From positions 1,674,001 through 1,738,000 of the forward strand of contig JABEEB010000001.1 in assembly GCA_012999515.1 (NCBI GenBank): a stretch of DNA of 64,000 bases, read 5' to 3'. Shown piece after piece: positions 18,524 through 28,682 of this stretch (within the stretch, counting starts at the first letter, position 1; each line of letters starts with the position of its first letter). The position numbers and the translations under genes were made by a program. The DNA is from Salifodinibacter halophilus. GTDB taxonomy: Bacteria > Pseudomonadota > Gammaproteobacteria > Nevskiales > Salinisphaeraceae. Under the pieces are notes generated by a model. The model did no database searches. It worked only from the letters and a program-made list of their open reading frames with translations, and was not told the origin of the DNA.

Positions 18524-19993
18524 GTGACATTTGGTGCCTTACGCCTTGGCATGCTGGCGATCGTCGTCGGTATGTGCTTGGTGACGACGACGTGTCGTCG
18601 TCCGCCGGACGCGCTCGGGCGCGTCGATGCCAATCATGTTCTGCGCGTGGCTGCCGTCCGCAGCAGTCTACCGCCGGATGCGGCAGCCGAAGGTATAACG
18701 CCGGTGGCGCGCGTGCTCATCAGCCGTTTTGCTAACGATCTTGACGCGCGTGTACGCGTCCAGATCGAGCCGAGTCAGCGCGCGGTGCGCGCGTCGGTGG
18801 AAGCCGGCACCGCTGATCTCGGGTTGGTACGCCAGCGGCCAGGTGCATCCATAGCCGGTATGCACCGGACCCAGGCAGTAGGCGCCAGTCGTCTCGTAGC
18901 GGTCGTCGGGCGGGGCGATGACCATCCGGACGAATTGTCCGATCTATCCGGTCGACTGGTGTTGTCCGGTGAGTCCGGGCTCGGTGATTGGCTCAGGAAG
19001 CGCCATCCGAGACTCGAATTTCGCGTTGAGCCGGACAAAACGACCAGCCAGATCGTCACGGCTGTGGCCCATGGCACGGATGAGGCGACTTTGATAACGC
19101 GCACTCGATTTCGGCGCTACCGACGCTATTTCCCGCAGTTGCATCAGGCGTTTCGGTTTTCGGGCGCGCGATACAAAAATTACTGGTTATTCAACGGACA
19201 TATGGGAGGCGATAGCGCAGCCCTGTATCACAAGGCGGTGGCGTTTATTGCGCGCCATGAAAAATCGGGCCAATACAAGCGACTTAAGGCACGGTACGAG
19301 GCGCGTGGTGCCGATCTGGATTATGTGGGCATCCGCGCGTTTGCCGAATATTTCGGGAGCCGATTGCCGGAGTGGCAGTCGGATTTCGAGAAAGCCGCAA
19401 GACATTACGGCATCGACTGGCGGCTACTGGCGGCGATCAGTTATCAAGAGTCGCGTTGGCGTCAGCACGCCGTCAGCTCAACGGGTGTTCGCGGACTCAT
19501 GATGCTAACCAGCTCCACGGCAAAAGCAGTGGGGGTCAAAGATCGGCGCGATCCCCAGCAGAGTATCGATGGGGGCGCCATCTACTATAAAAAAATGGCA
19601 CACCGGTTGCCGGTCTCGATCGCACCACCGGATCGCAAATGGTTCGCGCTCGCGGCCTACAATGTCGGGTTCGGGCATGTCATGGACGCGCGACGTTTAT
19701 TGAAACGCCGCGGGCAGGACCCCGATTTATGGGTGAATCTGAAGCAGGCGTTGTTGATGCTGACCAAGGAGCGTTACGCGCGCCACGCCCGCAACGGACA
19801 GGCAAAAGGCAAACAAGCGGTTGCCTACGTGGCGCATGTGCGCGCGTATTACGACATGCTGCGCTGGGAAACCCGCCATTCAGGGGGTTCTTCGTCGCAG
19901 CCATGGGGCGAAATGGCAATCGCGTCCGCGCAAGACAATAGCGCGTCGGGCGCAACCGACCCCGTCGCGCCGATTCGTTCGCCGATGTTCTAG
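18524..19993 (+). CDS. mltF: Membrane-bound lytic murein transglycosylase F-like
   Basis: MltF cleaves peptidoglycan to 1,6-anhydromuropeptides. The protein has a hydrophobic leader ending in a Cys (VTTTC), a periplasmic solute-binding-like domain (LRVAAVRSSLPPDA onwards), and a C-terminal lytic transglycosylase domain with the catalytic Glu in AISYQESRW, then GVRGLMMLT and FALAAYNVGFGHV, all typical of family 1. The start is uncertain: GTG 18524 and ATG 18551 both give a signal segment, while in-frame TTG 18452 lies before a TATAAT box at 18463-18468 that may be the promoter. Confidence 0.88.
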   Translation: MTFGALRLGMLAIVVGMCLVTTTCRRPPDALGRVDANHVLRVAAVRSSLPPDAAAEGITPVARVLISRFANDLDARVRVQIEPSQRAVRASVEAGTADLGLVRQRPGASIAGMHRTQAVGASRLVAVVGRGDDHPDELSDLSGRLVLSGESGLGDWLRKRHPRLEFRVEPDKTTSQIVTAVAHGTDEATLITRTRFRRYRRYFPQLHQAFRFSGARYKNYWLFNGHMGGDSAALYHKAVAFIARHEKSGQYKRLKARYEARGADLDYVGIRAFAEYFGSRLPEWQSDFEKAARHYGIDWRLLAAISYQESRWRQHAVSSTGVRGLMMLTSSTAKAVGVKDRRDPQQSIDGGAIYYKKMAHRLPVSIAPPDRKWFALAAYNVGFGHVMDARRLLKRRGQDPDLWVNLKQALLMLTKERYARHARNGQAKGKQAVAYVAHVRAYYDMLRWETRHSGGSSSQPWGEMAIASAQDNSASGATDPVAPIRSPMF

Positions 19994-20046
19994 AAAAGGC
20001 GCATCTTAATCGGGCACCATGGGGAGCTCGACGCGGAGTCTCTGAC

Positions 20047-20625
20047 ATGACCGACAGCGCAACGCACGAAATCGAGATCGCCGGGTTACAGCGCTCGTTG
20101 CCTTTATTCGAGGTGGCGCCCGGTGTCCGAATCGCCGTGTTGAACATACTAGGCGACACCGAGCTGACCGAGGCCGCGGCTGGCGGACTCGCGGTGCGGT
20201 TGGCCGCCCTCACCTACGATGTGCTGGTTACCGCTGAAGCCAAATCCATTCCGTTGGTGCACGCGCTGTCGATCGCGACGGGCAAGCCTTACGTCGTACT
20301 TCGCAAGAACTACAAAACCTATATGGGCGATGCAGTGAGCGCCGAGACGGAGTCGATTACGTCAGGCTCAACGCAGACATTGTTTCTGGATGCCAAGGAC
20401 CGCGCGCTCGTCGAGAACGCACGTGTGGTCTTGGTCGATGACGTCATCAGCTCTGGTTCGACTTGTGCGGGCATGACCGAGATACTGGCCAAAGTCGACG
20501 CCGACATCGTGACGCAGGCGGCGATCTTGACCGAAGGCGAAGCCGATGCAGGCGACGTGATCGCGCTTGGCCATATACCCGTTCTCACCGATTCGCAAGC
20601 GCCGGCCGCGTCGTCAGTCGGCTAA
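20047..20625 (+). CDS. Adenine phosphoribosyltransferase-like protein
   Basis: The 192-residue protein is a type I phosphoribosyltransferase: the PRPP-binding loop VVLVDDVISSGST lies near residue 126, preceded by a flexible-loop region (MGDAVSAETES) and the AEAKSIPL stretch typical of adenine-type enzymes. It probably salvages a purine base to its nucleotide, but the base cannot be fixed from sequence. It stands alone on the plus strand, convergent with moaB. Confidence 0.78.
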   Translation: MTDSATHEIEIAGLQRSLPLFEVAPGVRIAVLNILGDTELTEAAAGGLAVRLAALTYDVLVTAEAKSIPLVHALSIATGKPYVVLRKNYKTYMGDAVSAETESITSGSTQTLFLDAKDRALVENARVVLVDDVISSGSTCAGMTEILAKVDADIVTQAAILTEGEADAGDVIALGHIPVLTDSQAPAASSVG

Positions 20626-20635
20626 GCGCGACACG

Positions 20636-21163
20636 CTACTGAGCAAACCGCGACCCTGGCAGTCGCGGCAGCAGCTCGTGCAGGTTGCAAGGGGCGGTGC
20701 GGGCGTCGATCTGCTCGGCGATCAATTTATCCCAGCCGTCGGCGCAGGCGCCCGAGGAACCGGGCAGGCAGAAGACGAAAGTGGCTTTGGCTACGCCGGC
20801 GAGCGATCGCGATTGTAGCGTCGACGAGCCAATATCGGCGTGCGACAACACCCGGAACATTTCGCCGAAACCGTCAATGGTCCGGTCGAGCAATGGTGTA
20901 ATGGCTTCCGGCGTGACATCGTCGCCTGTCAGGCCGGTGCCGCCGGTGGTGATAACGACATCCGGGCGCTCGTTGGCGATCCAGCGCGCCACCCGCGCGC
21001 GGATTTCGTAGAGATCGTCGGCGCAGATGGCTTTTTCGTGTAGCAGGTGGCCGGCATCTTTCAGCCGTGTCGTCAGCAGCGCGCCTGACTTGTCGTCGGC
21101 CTCGCTGCGGGTGTTCGAAACAGTTAGAACCGCGATATTCAGGGCAACAAACGACTCGGGCAT
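20636..21163 (-). CDS. moaB: Molybdenum cofactor biosynthesis protein MoaB
   Basis: MoaB/Mog proteins adenylylate molybdopterin before metal insertion. The 175-residue protein has the MoCF-binding motif TTGGTGLTGDDVTPEA near residue 91 and SLAGVAKATFVFCLPGSSGA near residue 118, with the length and opening (NIAVLTVSNTR) of MoaB. No other molybdenum cofactor gene is in the window. It ends 11 bases from the convergent phosphoribosyltransferase. Confidence 0.9.
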   Translation of the reverse strand: MPESFVALNIAVLTVSNTRSEADDKSGALLTTRLKDAGHLLHEKAICADDLYEIRARVARWIANERPDVVITTGGTGLTGDDVTPEAITPLLDRTIDGFGEMFRVLSHADIGSSTLQSRSLAGVAKATFVFCLPGSSGACADGWDKLIAEQIDARTAPCNLHELLPRLPGSRFAQ

Positions 21164-21265
21164 AGCGTTGGCGGACTGGCGGCTGAATAACCATGCCAGA
21201 TGCTACAGCTTGCGAGGTCGATGCGCGATGGCGGCCGATTTAACCCGGTCGGATAGAATAAGCAC

Positions 21266-23164
21266 ATGATCGGATTTCGAAACGTTGTTCTACGCCGTGG
21301 CCCACGCCAACTGATCTCAGGATTGGATTGGCGTGTGCAGCCGGGCGAACGCATCGGCATTGTTGGCGCCAACGGCACTGGCAAAACTAGCCTGTTCCAG
21401 CTGCTGCTCGGTGAGATCCAGCCTGATGCCGGCGATATCGACCTCTCGCCGGGGCTGGAGATCGCGACGGTGCGCCAGCATGAGCCGGCCGGTACGCGCG
21501 CCGCGATCGATTATGTCATCGACGGCGACACCGAACTTAGAGATGTCGAAGCGCGACTGGCGGCCGCCGAAGCCGAAGGCGCAGGTAGCCGTATGGCGGA
21601 ACTCCATGGCCGACTCGCCGAGATCGACGGCTATACCGCCCGCGCCCGCGCGGCTCGCCTGCTGCACGGGCTGGGGTTTGCTCCGTCCGTGCATGACCGA
21701 GCGCTGGACGAGTTCTCCGGTGGTTGGCGCATGCGTTTGAACTTGGCGGCCGCATTGATGCGGCGCTGTGACGTTCTCCTGCTCGATGAGCCGACCAACC
21801 ATCTCGACATGGACGCTGTGTTCTGGTTGCAGGATTATCTGGCTACGCACCCCGCCGCGCTGTTGATTATTTCCCACGATCGCGATTTTTTGGACCATGT
21901 GATCGACACCACGCTGCATATCGAGCATGGCCGCGTCACGTGTTACAGCGGTAATTACACGACGTTCGAACACATGCGCGCCGAAGCCAAGGCGCAGCAG
22001 CAGGCGGCATTCGAGAACCAGCAGAAAAAACTAGCCCAGCTCCAGCATTTCGTCGATCGCTTCCGCGCCAAGGCGACCAAGGCCAGCCAAGCGCAGAGCA
22101 AGCTCAAACAGATGGAGCGGATGGAAAAGGTCGAGGCCGCACATGTCGACTCGCCGTTTCAGTTCGCCTTCCGCGAACCGAGCCGGCTGCCCGAAACGCT
22201 GGTCAACCTCGACCATGCGGCTGTTGGCTACGATGCTCAACCGCTGGTCAGCGGCATCAAACTGCGGTTGGTGCCCGGTGATCGGCTGGCGATTCTCGGT
22301 CGTAACGGCGCTGGCAAATCCACGGTGATGAAACTACTGGCCGGAGAGCTGACGGGGATGAGTGGCGAAATCCAGCCAAACCGTTATCTAAACGTCGGCT
22401 ATTTCGCCCAACATCAATTGGAGCGCCTCGATATGAACGCCAGCGCGCTCGAGCACTTGCGGCGTGCGGCCCCCGAAGCGCGCGCACAAGATCTGCGCGA
22501 TTTTCTCGGCGGCTTCGACTTTCGCGGCGACAAGGCACTGGAGCCGATTGCGCCATTTTCCGGCGGTGAGAAAGCGCGCTTGGCACTGGCATTGGTCGTC
22601 CATGCCCGGCCCAATCTATTGCTCTTGGACGAGCCGACCAATCACCTCGATTTGGATATGCGCCACGCGCTTGAAACCGCACTCGCCGGTTTTACGGGCG
22701 CAGTGGTCATGATCGCGCACGATCGACACTTGATTGATGCCACTTGCGATCAACTTTGGCGCGTTGACGACGGTCGGCTCGAGCCGTTTGAGGGCGACCT
22801 GGATGATTACCACCGCTGGTTAACACGCCAGCGATCGGCGACAGAGCAAAGCGCCGACCCAGGCGACCAGCCTGCAACCAAAAACCAGTCAGCGGCGGTC
22901 AGCGGCGGTCAGCGCCGCCAGCGTGTGAAGTCGCTGCAAAAAGAAGTGCGTCAGGCCGAAACCGAGATAAACCGGATCAGCGGCGAGATCGAAGCGGTCG
23001 ACGCGGAGCTGGCCAAGCCCAGCGTGTACGAAAGCGCGACCGAATCGGCTCGGCTTGGCCAACAACAAAAGCAGCTGCGTAAACAGCTTGAAGCCGCCGA
23101 ATCGCACTGGATGGAAAACGCTGAAGCCCTGGAAGCGCTGCAAGCCGACACGAGTACCGCCTAA
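21266..23164 (+). CDS. ABC-F family ATPase (YheS-like)
   Basis: This soluble 632-residue protein has two ABC cassettes and no membrane segment. Walker A motifs are GANGTGKTS and GRNGAGKST; both halves carry LLLDEPTNHLD and an ABC signature (FSGGWRMRL, FSGGEKARL). The inter-domain linker is Lys/Gln-rich, and a C-terminal coiled coil begins near residue 550. These features match YheS, a ribosome-associated ABC-F protein. A tandem 10-base repeat (about 22890-22910) encodes part of the linker before the coiled coil. Its stop overlaps the sbcB start. Confidence 0.9.
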   Translation: MIGFRNVVLRRGPRQLISGLDWRVQPGERIGIVGANGTGKTSLFQLLLGEIQPDAGDIDLSPGLEIATVRQHEPAGTRAAIDYVIDGDTELRDVEARLAAAEAEGAGSRMAELHGRLAEIDGYTARARAARLLHGLGFAPSVHDRALDEFSGGWRMRLNLAAALMRRCDVLLLDEPTNHLDMDAVFWLQDYLATHPAALLIISHDRDFLDHVIDTTLHIEHGRVTCYSGNYTTFEHMRAEAKAQQQAAFENQQKKLAQLQHFVDRFRAKATKASQAQSKLKQMERMEKVEAAHVDSPFQFAFREPSRLPETLVNLDHAAVGYDAQPLVSGIKLRLVPGDRLAILGRNGAGKSTVMKLLAGELTGMSGEIQPNRYLNVGYFAQHQLERLDMNASALEHLRRAAPEARAQDLRDFLGGFDFRGDKALEPIAPFSGGEKARLALALVVHARPNLLLLDEPTNHLDLDMRHALETALAGFTGAVVMIAHDRHLIDATCDQLWRVDDGRLEPFEGDLDDYHRWLTRQRSATEQSADPGDQPATKNQSAAVSGGQRRQRVKSLQKEVRQAETEINRISGEIEAVDAELAKPSVYESATESARLGQQQKQLRKQLEAAESHWMENAEALEALQADTSTA

Positions 23165-24621
23165 TGGGTGGCAATGGCGCGGCCCTGACCTATTTCTGGC
23201 ACGACTACGAGACTTTCGGCGCGAACCCGAAGCGCGACAAACCCGCGCAGTTTGCCGGTGTGCGCACCGACGCCGATTTCAACGTCATCGGCGAACCGCT
23301 GGTGCGCTACTGCCAACCACCGTCGGATATGTTGGGCGACCCCAATGCGACACTGGTTACGGGCATCACGCCGCAGTATGCCGAACGCCACGGCGTAGCC
23401 GAGCCCGAATTCATCGCCGAAATCGTGGCCGAAATGAGCGTGCCGGGCACCTGTAGCGTGGGCTATAACAGCATCGCGTTCGACGATGAAGTCACCCGGC
23501 ACACACTCTGGCGTAACTTTTTCGATCCGTACGCCCGCGAGTGGCAGCAGGGGTGCTCGCGGTGGGACATCATCGACATGGTGCGGCTTGCCTACGCACT
23601 GCGTCCTGACGGCATCGAGTGGCCGACGCGCGACGACGGTGCCCCCAGTTTCAAGCTTGAAGACCTGGCGGCCGCCAACGGCCTGGCTCAGGACAACGCC
23701 CACGATGCGTTGTCCGATGTCCATGCCACTATCGCACTGGCGCAGTTAATCCGCGACAAGCAATCAAAGCTGTTCGAGTTCGTGAGCAGCCACCGCGACA
23801 AGCAGAGCGCGCGCAAGCTGCTGGATATGGACACGTACAAACCGGCGCTGCATGTCTCGGCCAAGTTCGGTGCGATCAACGGGTGCCTGTCGCCCGTGAT
23901 GCCGATCGCTCAACATCCGAGTAACCGCAATTGCGTCATCGTGTTCGACCTGCGCACCGATCCTGAGCCATTGTTATCGCTGGATGTCGAGACGATTCGC
24001 GACAGGATATTCACGCCAAGCGAAGACCTGCCCGAGGACGCGCCCAGAGTGGCCCTGAAAGGGGTGCATTTGAATAAATGTCCGGTGTTGGCGCCGTTCG
24101 AGATGTTGCGGGACACCGAAGCCGAACGGCTGAATATCGACGTGTCATTGTGTCGACGTCGCTGGAAGATGATCCACGACCGGTTGGCGGACATCCAGGC
24201 CAAGGCTGCGTCCGTTTTCGATCGCGGCGCCGGGTTCGGCGCTGCAGAAGACGCCGAACTAGCGCTTTACGATGGCTTTGTCACGAATCCCGATCGTGAA
24301 CGGGCCACACAGGTGCGACAAACGCCGGTCGAGCAACTGGCCGACGACGCGCTGGCCTTCGACGACTGGCGACTCAACGCGTTGCTGTTTCGCTACCGTG
24401 CTCGAAACTACCCGCAAACGCTGACGTCGGAAGAAGCGCATACCTGGCGCACTTGGTGTGCCAACCAGTTGCAGTATGCACCGGCCGGCGGCCTGACCAT
24501 GGATCAGTACGAAGAAACAGTCGCGGCGTTGATGGAAAGTGTCCAAGGGCAACCGAAGCAGCTCCAGCGCCTACTCGATTTGAAAGCCTGGGGGGACGCC
24601 CACCGTCGTCTGATCGACTGA
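23164..24621 (+). CDS. sbcB: Exodeoxyribonuclease I
   Basis: SbcB degrades single-stranded DNA 3' to 5' and acts in recombination and mismatch repair. The 485-residue protein has the DEDDh exonuclease motifs: HDYETFG at the N-terminus, GYNSIAFDDEVTR near residue 100, and HDALSDVHATIAL near residue 180, followed by the SH3-like and helical C-terminal domains. The ATG lies within one base of the preceding ABC-F stop, suggesting translational coupling. Confidence 0.93.
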   Translation: MGGNGAALTYFWHDYETFGANPKRDKPAQFAGVRTDADFNVIGEPLVRYCQPPSDMLGDPNATLVTGITPQYAERHGVAEPEFIAEIVAEMSVPGTCSVGYNSIAFDDEVTRHTLWRNFFDPYAREWQQGCSRWDIIDMVRLAYALRPDGIEWPTRDDGAPSFKLEDLAAANGLAQDNAHDALSDVHATIALAQLIRDKQSKLFEFVSSHRDKQSARKLLDMDTYKPALHVSAKFGAINGCLSPVMPIAQHPSNRNCVIVFDLRTDPEPLLSLDVETIRDRIFTPSEDLPEDAPRVALKGVHLNKCPVLAPFEMLRDTEAERLNIDVSLCRRRWKMIHDRLADIQAKAASVFDRGAGFGAAEDAELALYDGFVTNPDRERATQVRQTPVEQLADDALAFDDWRLNALLFRYRARNYPQTLTSEEAHTWRTWCANQLQYAPAGGLTMDQYEETVAALMESVQGQPKQLQRLLDLKAWGDAHRRLID

Positions 24622-24813
24622 TCTATCGGATCATAACCGGATACCCCGTTGGGGCGTGCTCGTGGCTTGCCGGCAAGGGTTGGATCGGCCGCGCTAGCTT
24701 ACGTTAATCGGATTGCGCGCTCGATTCGAATCAGCGTATGGTCGCTAGCGGCAGGATTATCCTGGCCAATGTGCCTGACCTAGCGGCCTTGCAACGAGAC
24801 AAATGAGCCGGTT

Positions 24814-25620
24814 ATGAGCGATTCCGCGGCGCAACAGGACCGGGCCTTGCTGTCGGTCAATGGGTTGGTCAAGGACTTCGGCGGACTACGCGCGATCGAC
24901 CACTGCGATCTGTCGGTCGCCGACGGTACGATCACCGGCCTCATCGGCCCCAACGGCGCGGGCAAAAGCACGCTTTTCGACCTGATAACCGGTTTCATCG
25001 CCCCGGATACGGGGCGTGTCCATTTTCGTGGCGAAGACATTACCAACTTCCCGCCCTACCGCATGTTCCGGCACGGACTTGCGCGCACCTTCCAGACGCC
25101 ACGCGAGCAGGCGAGCATGACCGCGCTGGAAAATCTCATGCTGGTGCCGGCCGAACAGTGCGGCGAACGTATCTGGAATAACTGGCTGACACCGGGGCGT
25201 GTCGCGCGCGACGAAGTGCGCCATCGCGACCAGGCACTCGAGGTGCTCGAGTTCATGGATCTTGTGCACATGGCCGACCAACCGGCCGGGCAGTTATCCG
25301 GTGGGCAGAAAAAACTACTAGAGCTCGCGCGCACGTTGATGGCCGATCCAAAACTGGTATTACTCGACGAGCCCGCGGCCGGGGTCAATCGAAGCCTGAT
25401 GCAGCGGCTCGCCGAAACGATCGAAACACTCGCGCGCGATCGCGGGATCACGTTTTTGCTCATCGAGCACGATATTGATTTGGTCATGCGACTGTGTAAT
25501 CCAGTCATCGTGATGAGCGAAGGCCACCATCTGATGGAAGGCGAGCCGACGACGGTGCGCAACGACCCACGTGTTCTCGAAGCTTATCTGGGAGGCCAGT
25601 ATGGCGCTGCTGGCGGTTGA
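24814..25620 (+). CDS. livG: Branched-chain amino acid/amide ABC transporter ATPase (LivG-like)
   Basis: This 268-residue cytoplasmic ATPase powers a HAAT-family importer. It has Walker A GPNGAGKST, the LivG-type segment (RTFQTPREQASMTALENLM), signature LSGGQKKLLELA and Walker B LVLLDEPAAGVN. It is first of four genes, livG-livF-livH-livM, in an unusual order with ATPases before permeases. Substrate may be branched-chain amino acids, amides or urea; sequence alone does not decide. Confidence 0.9.
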   Translation: MSDSAAQQDRALLSVNGLVKDFGGLRAIDHCDLSVADGTITGLIGPNGAGKSTLFDLITGFIAPDTGRVHFRGEDITNFPPYRMFRHGLARTFQTPREQASMTALENLMLVPAEQCGERIWNNWLTPGRVARDEVRHRDQALEVLEFMDLVHMADQPAGQLSGGQKKLLELARTLMADPKLVLLDEPAAGVNRSLMQRLAETIETLARDRGITFLLIEHDIDLVMRLCNPVIVMSEGHHLMEGEPTTVRNDPRVLEAYLGGQYGAAGG

Positions 25621-26308
25621 TTCGATCACCTGTGGCTACGGCGACATGGAAGTTTTAAGCGACGTTTCTGCTGTGGTGGAAGCGGGCGAAATCGTGTCGA
25701 TCATCGGGCCGAACGGCGCCGGCAAGTCGACGCTTATGAAAGCGGTTTTCGGCCTGATCGAACCCTGGCAGGGCTCGATTGATCTGGATGGCGCCGAGCT
25801 GATTGGCTGCAAGCCGTACGATATCGTCACTCGCGGCATGTGCTACGTGCCCCAGGTCTCCAATGTGTTTACCGACTTAAGCGCCGAGGAAAATCTCGAG
25901 TTGGGTGCGTATGTGGCTTCCGGCAGCGATCTGGACGTCCGCAAGCAGCGGGTGTTTGAACTGTTTCCGCGCCTGGCTGAACGTCGGCGCCAGCCGGCCG
26001 GCAAGATGTCGGGCGGCGAGCGTCAGATGGTGGCCATAGGCAGCGCGCTGATGTTGAATCCGAGTCTGCTGTTGCTCGACGAGCCCTCGGCCGGCCTGTC
26101 GCCCAAGATGGTCGAGACCATTTTCGAGCGGATCGTGCGGATTAACGAGGACGGCATCGCAGTCATGATGGTCGAGCAAAACGCCAAGGAGTCGTTGCGG
26201 ATGGCGCACCGAGGCTATGTGATGGCTGCGGGTGAGAACCGGGCCGAGGGCACCGGCGACGCGCTTCTCAACGACACCGAAGTCGCGCGGCTGTATCTAG
26301 GAGGCTGA
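25601..26308 (+). CDS. livF: Branched-chain amino acid/amide ABC transporter ATPase (LivF-like)
   Basis: The second ATPase of the importer. Walker A is GPNGAGKST, the signature is MSGGERQMVAIGSALM, and Walker B is LLLLDEPSAGLS. I chose ATG 25601 (MALLAVDS), which follows GGAGG and lies inside the livG coding region, overlapping it by 20 bases; this indicates coupled translation. The length of 235 residues is normal for LivF. Confidence 0.9.
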   Translation: MALLAVDSITCGYGDMEVLSDVSAVVEAGEIVSIIGPNGAGKSTLMKAVFGLIEPWQGSIDLDGAELIGCKPYDIVTRGMCYVPQVSNVFTDLSAEENLELGAYVASGSDLDVRKQRVFELFPRLAERRRQPAGKMSGGERQMVAIGSALMLNPSLLLLDEPSAGLSPKMVETIFERIVRINEDGIAVMMVEQNAKESLRMAHRGYVMAAGENRAEGTGDALLNDTEVARLYLGG

Positions 26309-26311
26309 TCA

Positions 26312-27403
26312 ATGGCCGAGGATCCGTCGTATACGAGCAGCGATGATGCGGCAGACGGCCCGTATGCCGAGCACGCCGCCGGCGAACAGCGTATCGGTGA
26401 GCGTATCCGCGCGGCGCTTGCAAGCCGCACCGCGATCGCCATCGCTATCGCGGTGGTCGTGATTGCGCTGGTGACTCTGGCGCAGATTCAGGGCACGGGG
26501 TGGCAACGATTGCTGTCGCTGACCATCTGGGGCATTACCTTTGGCAGTATCATCGCGCTCGGTGCGATCGGGCTGACGCTGATTTATGGGGTGGTCAAAT
26601 TCCCCAATTTCTCGCACGGGGGCCTGGTTACACTCGGCGCTTATGTCGCCTATACGGTGGTGACCGTATGGCCGGGCCAGTCGGCGGCTTTGCGGCCCCT
26701 GTCGTTTGGTTGGGACCTGGTCGTCGGCTTGTTCGTGGCCATGCCGGTGGTGGGGCTTGTAGCGCTTGTGCTGGATCGGCTGGTCTACCGCCGCTTGCGG
26801 CGGCAGCAAGCCTCGTTGGTGCTTTTTGCCATGGCGTCGCTAGCGATGGCCTTCCTGCTGCGCAGCGTGCTTTATATCACCTGGGGTTCAGATTTCCATT
26901 TTTACTACTCAGGCCGTGCTAACCCGGCCATGGCGCTGCCCTTCAACATCCGTATTCAGGCCGATCAACTATTCACGCTGGGCCTCGCGATCACGCTGGT
27001 CGTGGCCCTTTATCTGATGCTTGAGCGCACGCGCCTTGGCAAGGCGATGCGGGCCACCGCCAACAACCCTGAACTCGCCCAGATTCGCGGGATCAATACC
27101 GAAAAAATCATCGGCTGGACGTGGCTGCTAAGCGGTGCCTTGGCAGCCGCAGGCGGCGTGATCTATGGTCTGGCCTCCCAGGTGCGGCCGGAAATGGGTT
27201 TTTATCTCCTCATCCCGATATTCGCGGCCGTGATCATGGGTGGGATCGGCAATCCGCGCGGGGCTTTGGCTGGTGCCCTGATTGTCGGTGTCACCCAGCA
27301 GGTGTCGAGCGCGTTCATCAGCCCGGCTTACGGTCCAGCGATTGCTTTTTTATTGATGATTATCGTGCTCCTGCTGCGTCCGCAGGGACTTTTCGGGCAT
27401 TAG
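26312..27403 (+). CDS. livH: Branched-chain amino acid/amide ABC transporter permease (LivH-like)
   Basis: This 363-residue inner-membrane permease carries the LivH signature (GLTLIYGVVKFPNFSHGG near residue 87) and the cytoplasmic coupling region near MRATANNPELAQIRGINTEKI. About eight membrane helices follow an N-terminal hydrophilic extension of roughly 35 residues (acidic, Ala-rich) that is longer than in typical LivH. Three bases separate it from livF. Confidence 0.9.
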   Translation: MAEDPSYTSSDDAADGPYAEHAAGEQRIGERIRAALASRTAIAIAIAVVVIALVTLAQIQGTGWQRLLSLTIWGITFGSIIALGAIGLTLIYGVVKFPNFSHGGLVTLGAYVAYTVVTVWPGQSAALRPLSFGWDLVVGLFVAMPVVGLVALVLDRLVYRRLRRQQASLVLFAMASLAMAFLLRSVLYITWGSDFHFYYSGRANPAMALPFNIRIQADQLFTLGLAITLVVALYLMLERTRLGKAMRATANNPELAQIRGINTEKIIGWTWLLSGALAAAGGVIYGLASQVRPEMGFYLLIPIFAAVIMGGIGNPRGALAGALIVGVTQQVSSAFISPAYGPAIAFLLMIIVLLLRPQGLFGH

Positions 27404-27418
27404 CGAAGGAGAGCGGCC

Positions 27419-28660
27419 ATGACCGACGACGCTGTGATCAAGGCTGCGCTGCTGGCCATACCACTGTGGATCGGCGCCAGCGCCGTGATCCGCACACGCT
27501 GGACGATTCGTTTGCCTGCGGGGTTGATCGCCGCGATCGTTATCGCCTTGCTGGCGGTGACGGTGCTTGACCGCGGCACGCTCAGCTATCTGGTGTCGTT
27601 CGCCTGTATGGGGGGCATCTATGCGTTGCTCGCGCTCGGATTGAACGTACAGTGGGGCTATGCGGCCCATCTGAACTTTGGCATTGCCGGGCTCTTTGCG
27701 GTCGGCGCATTTACGACGGCGCTTTTTACAACGGCCGCCCCGACCGGCCTGATGGCCAATTACACCCAACAGGTCTTCGGTCTCGAAGCGCCGTTTCTGG
27801 TTGGGATGGCAGCCGCTGGCCTCGTCGGCGGCATTGTGGCTTTTGTGATCGCAGTGCCGGTGTTGCGGTTGCGCATGGATTTTCTAGCCATCGCGACACT
27901 GGGCGTTGCCGAAATCATCCGACGTATCTTTCAAAATGAGCGTTGGCTCGCCAACGGCCCACAGCCACTGCGCGGTATTCCGCAGCCACTGCATTGCGTC
28001 ACCGAAAACCCGGCTTGTGGTTGGTTGCCGGACTGGGCCGGCGATGCGCTGAAGCCGCTGACGCCCGGCGATTACAACTATCTGTACGTCATCATCATCA
28101 CGCTCGTGTTGATGGTCACCTACCTGTTACTCGAGCATGCGGTTCGCTCTCCTTGGGGCCGGGTCCTGCGTGGCACGCGGGACGAAGAAGACGCCGCCAC
28201 CATGAGCGGCAAGAACGTGACGGCCGTGCGCATCCAGTCGTTTGTCGTTGGCGGCGTGATCATGGGGGTCGCGGGTTCGCTCTACGCCCATTTTTTGGTG
28301 ACCATCGATTACAGCCACTTTCGCCCCCTATTCGCGACGTTTCTGGTTTGGGTGATGCTCATGCTCGGCGGTAGTGGCAACAATCGCGGCGCAATCCTCG
28401 GCGCGTTCATTATCTGGGGTGTATGGAGCGGTACGGCCTTTCTAACCGATGCGATAGAGCCGGCGTTGAATGTAATCAGTTCGGATTTGGCGTCACGCGC
28501 TGCGTATCTGCGTTGGTTGTTGGTCGCATTGGTGCTGACCGGCATCGTGCTGTTCCGGCCACAGGGCATCCTGGCCGAGGAGACGATCGTGTCACGGCAT
28601 TTGCTGGACCGGCGTCGTCGCAAGCAAGGCCAGCATCGCGTACACGAGCGCGCGACCTAG
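27419..28660 (+). CDS. livM: Branched-chain amino acid/amide ABC transporter permease (LivM-like)
   Basis: The second permease subunit, 413 residues and strongly hydrophobic. GLNVQWGYAAHLNFGIAG near residue 75 and the later DEEDAATMSGKNVTAVRIQSF coupling loop identify LivM. A Shine-Dalgarno (GGAG) precedes ATG 27419, 15 bases after livH. A basic C-terminal tail (RHLLDRRRRKQGQHR) follows the last helix. The gene ends head-on against the binding-protein gene, with a shared hairpin between them. Confidence 0.9.
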   Translation: MTDDAVIKAALLAIPLWIGASAVIRTRWTIRLPAGLIAAIVIALLAVTVLDRGTLSYLVSFACMGGIYALLALGLNVQWGYAAHLNFGIAGLFAVGAFTTALFTTAAPTGLMANYTQQVFGLEAPFLVGMAAAGLVGGIVAFVIAVPVLRLRMDFLAIATLGVAEIIRRIFQNERWLANGPQPLRGIPQPLHCVTENPACGWLPDWAGDALKPLTPGDYNYLYVIIITLVLMVTYLLLEHAVRSPWGRVLRGTRDEEDAATMSGKNVTAVRIQSFVVGGVIMGVAGSLYAHFLVTIDYSHFRPLFATFLVWVMLMLGGSGNNRGAILGAFIIWGVWSGTAFLTDAIEPALNVISSDLASRAAYLRWLLVALVLTGIVLFRPQGILAEETIVSRHLLDRRRRKQGQHRVHERAT

Positions 28661-28682
28661 CTGTGCCACGGTGAGAGAGGCA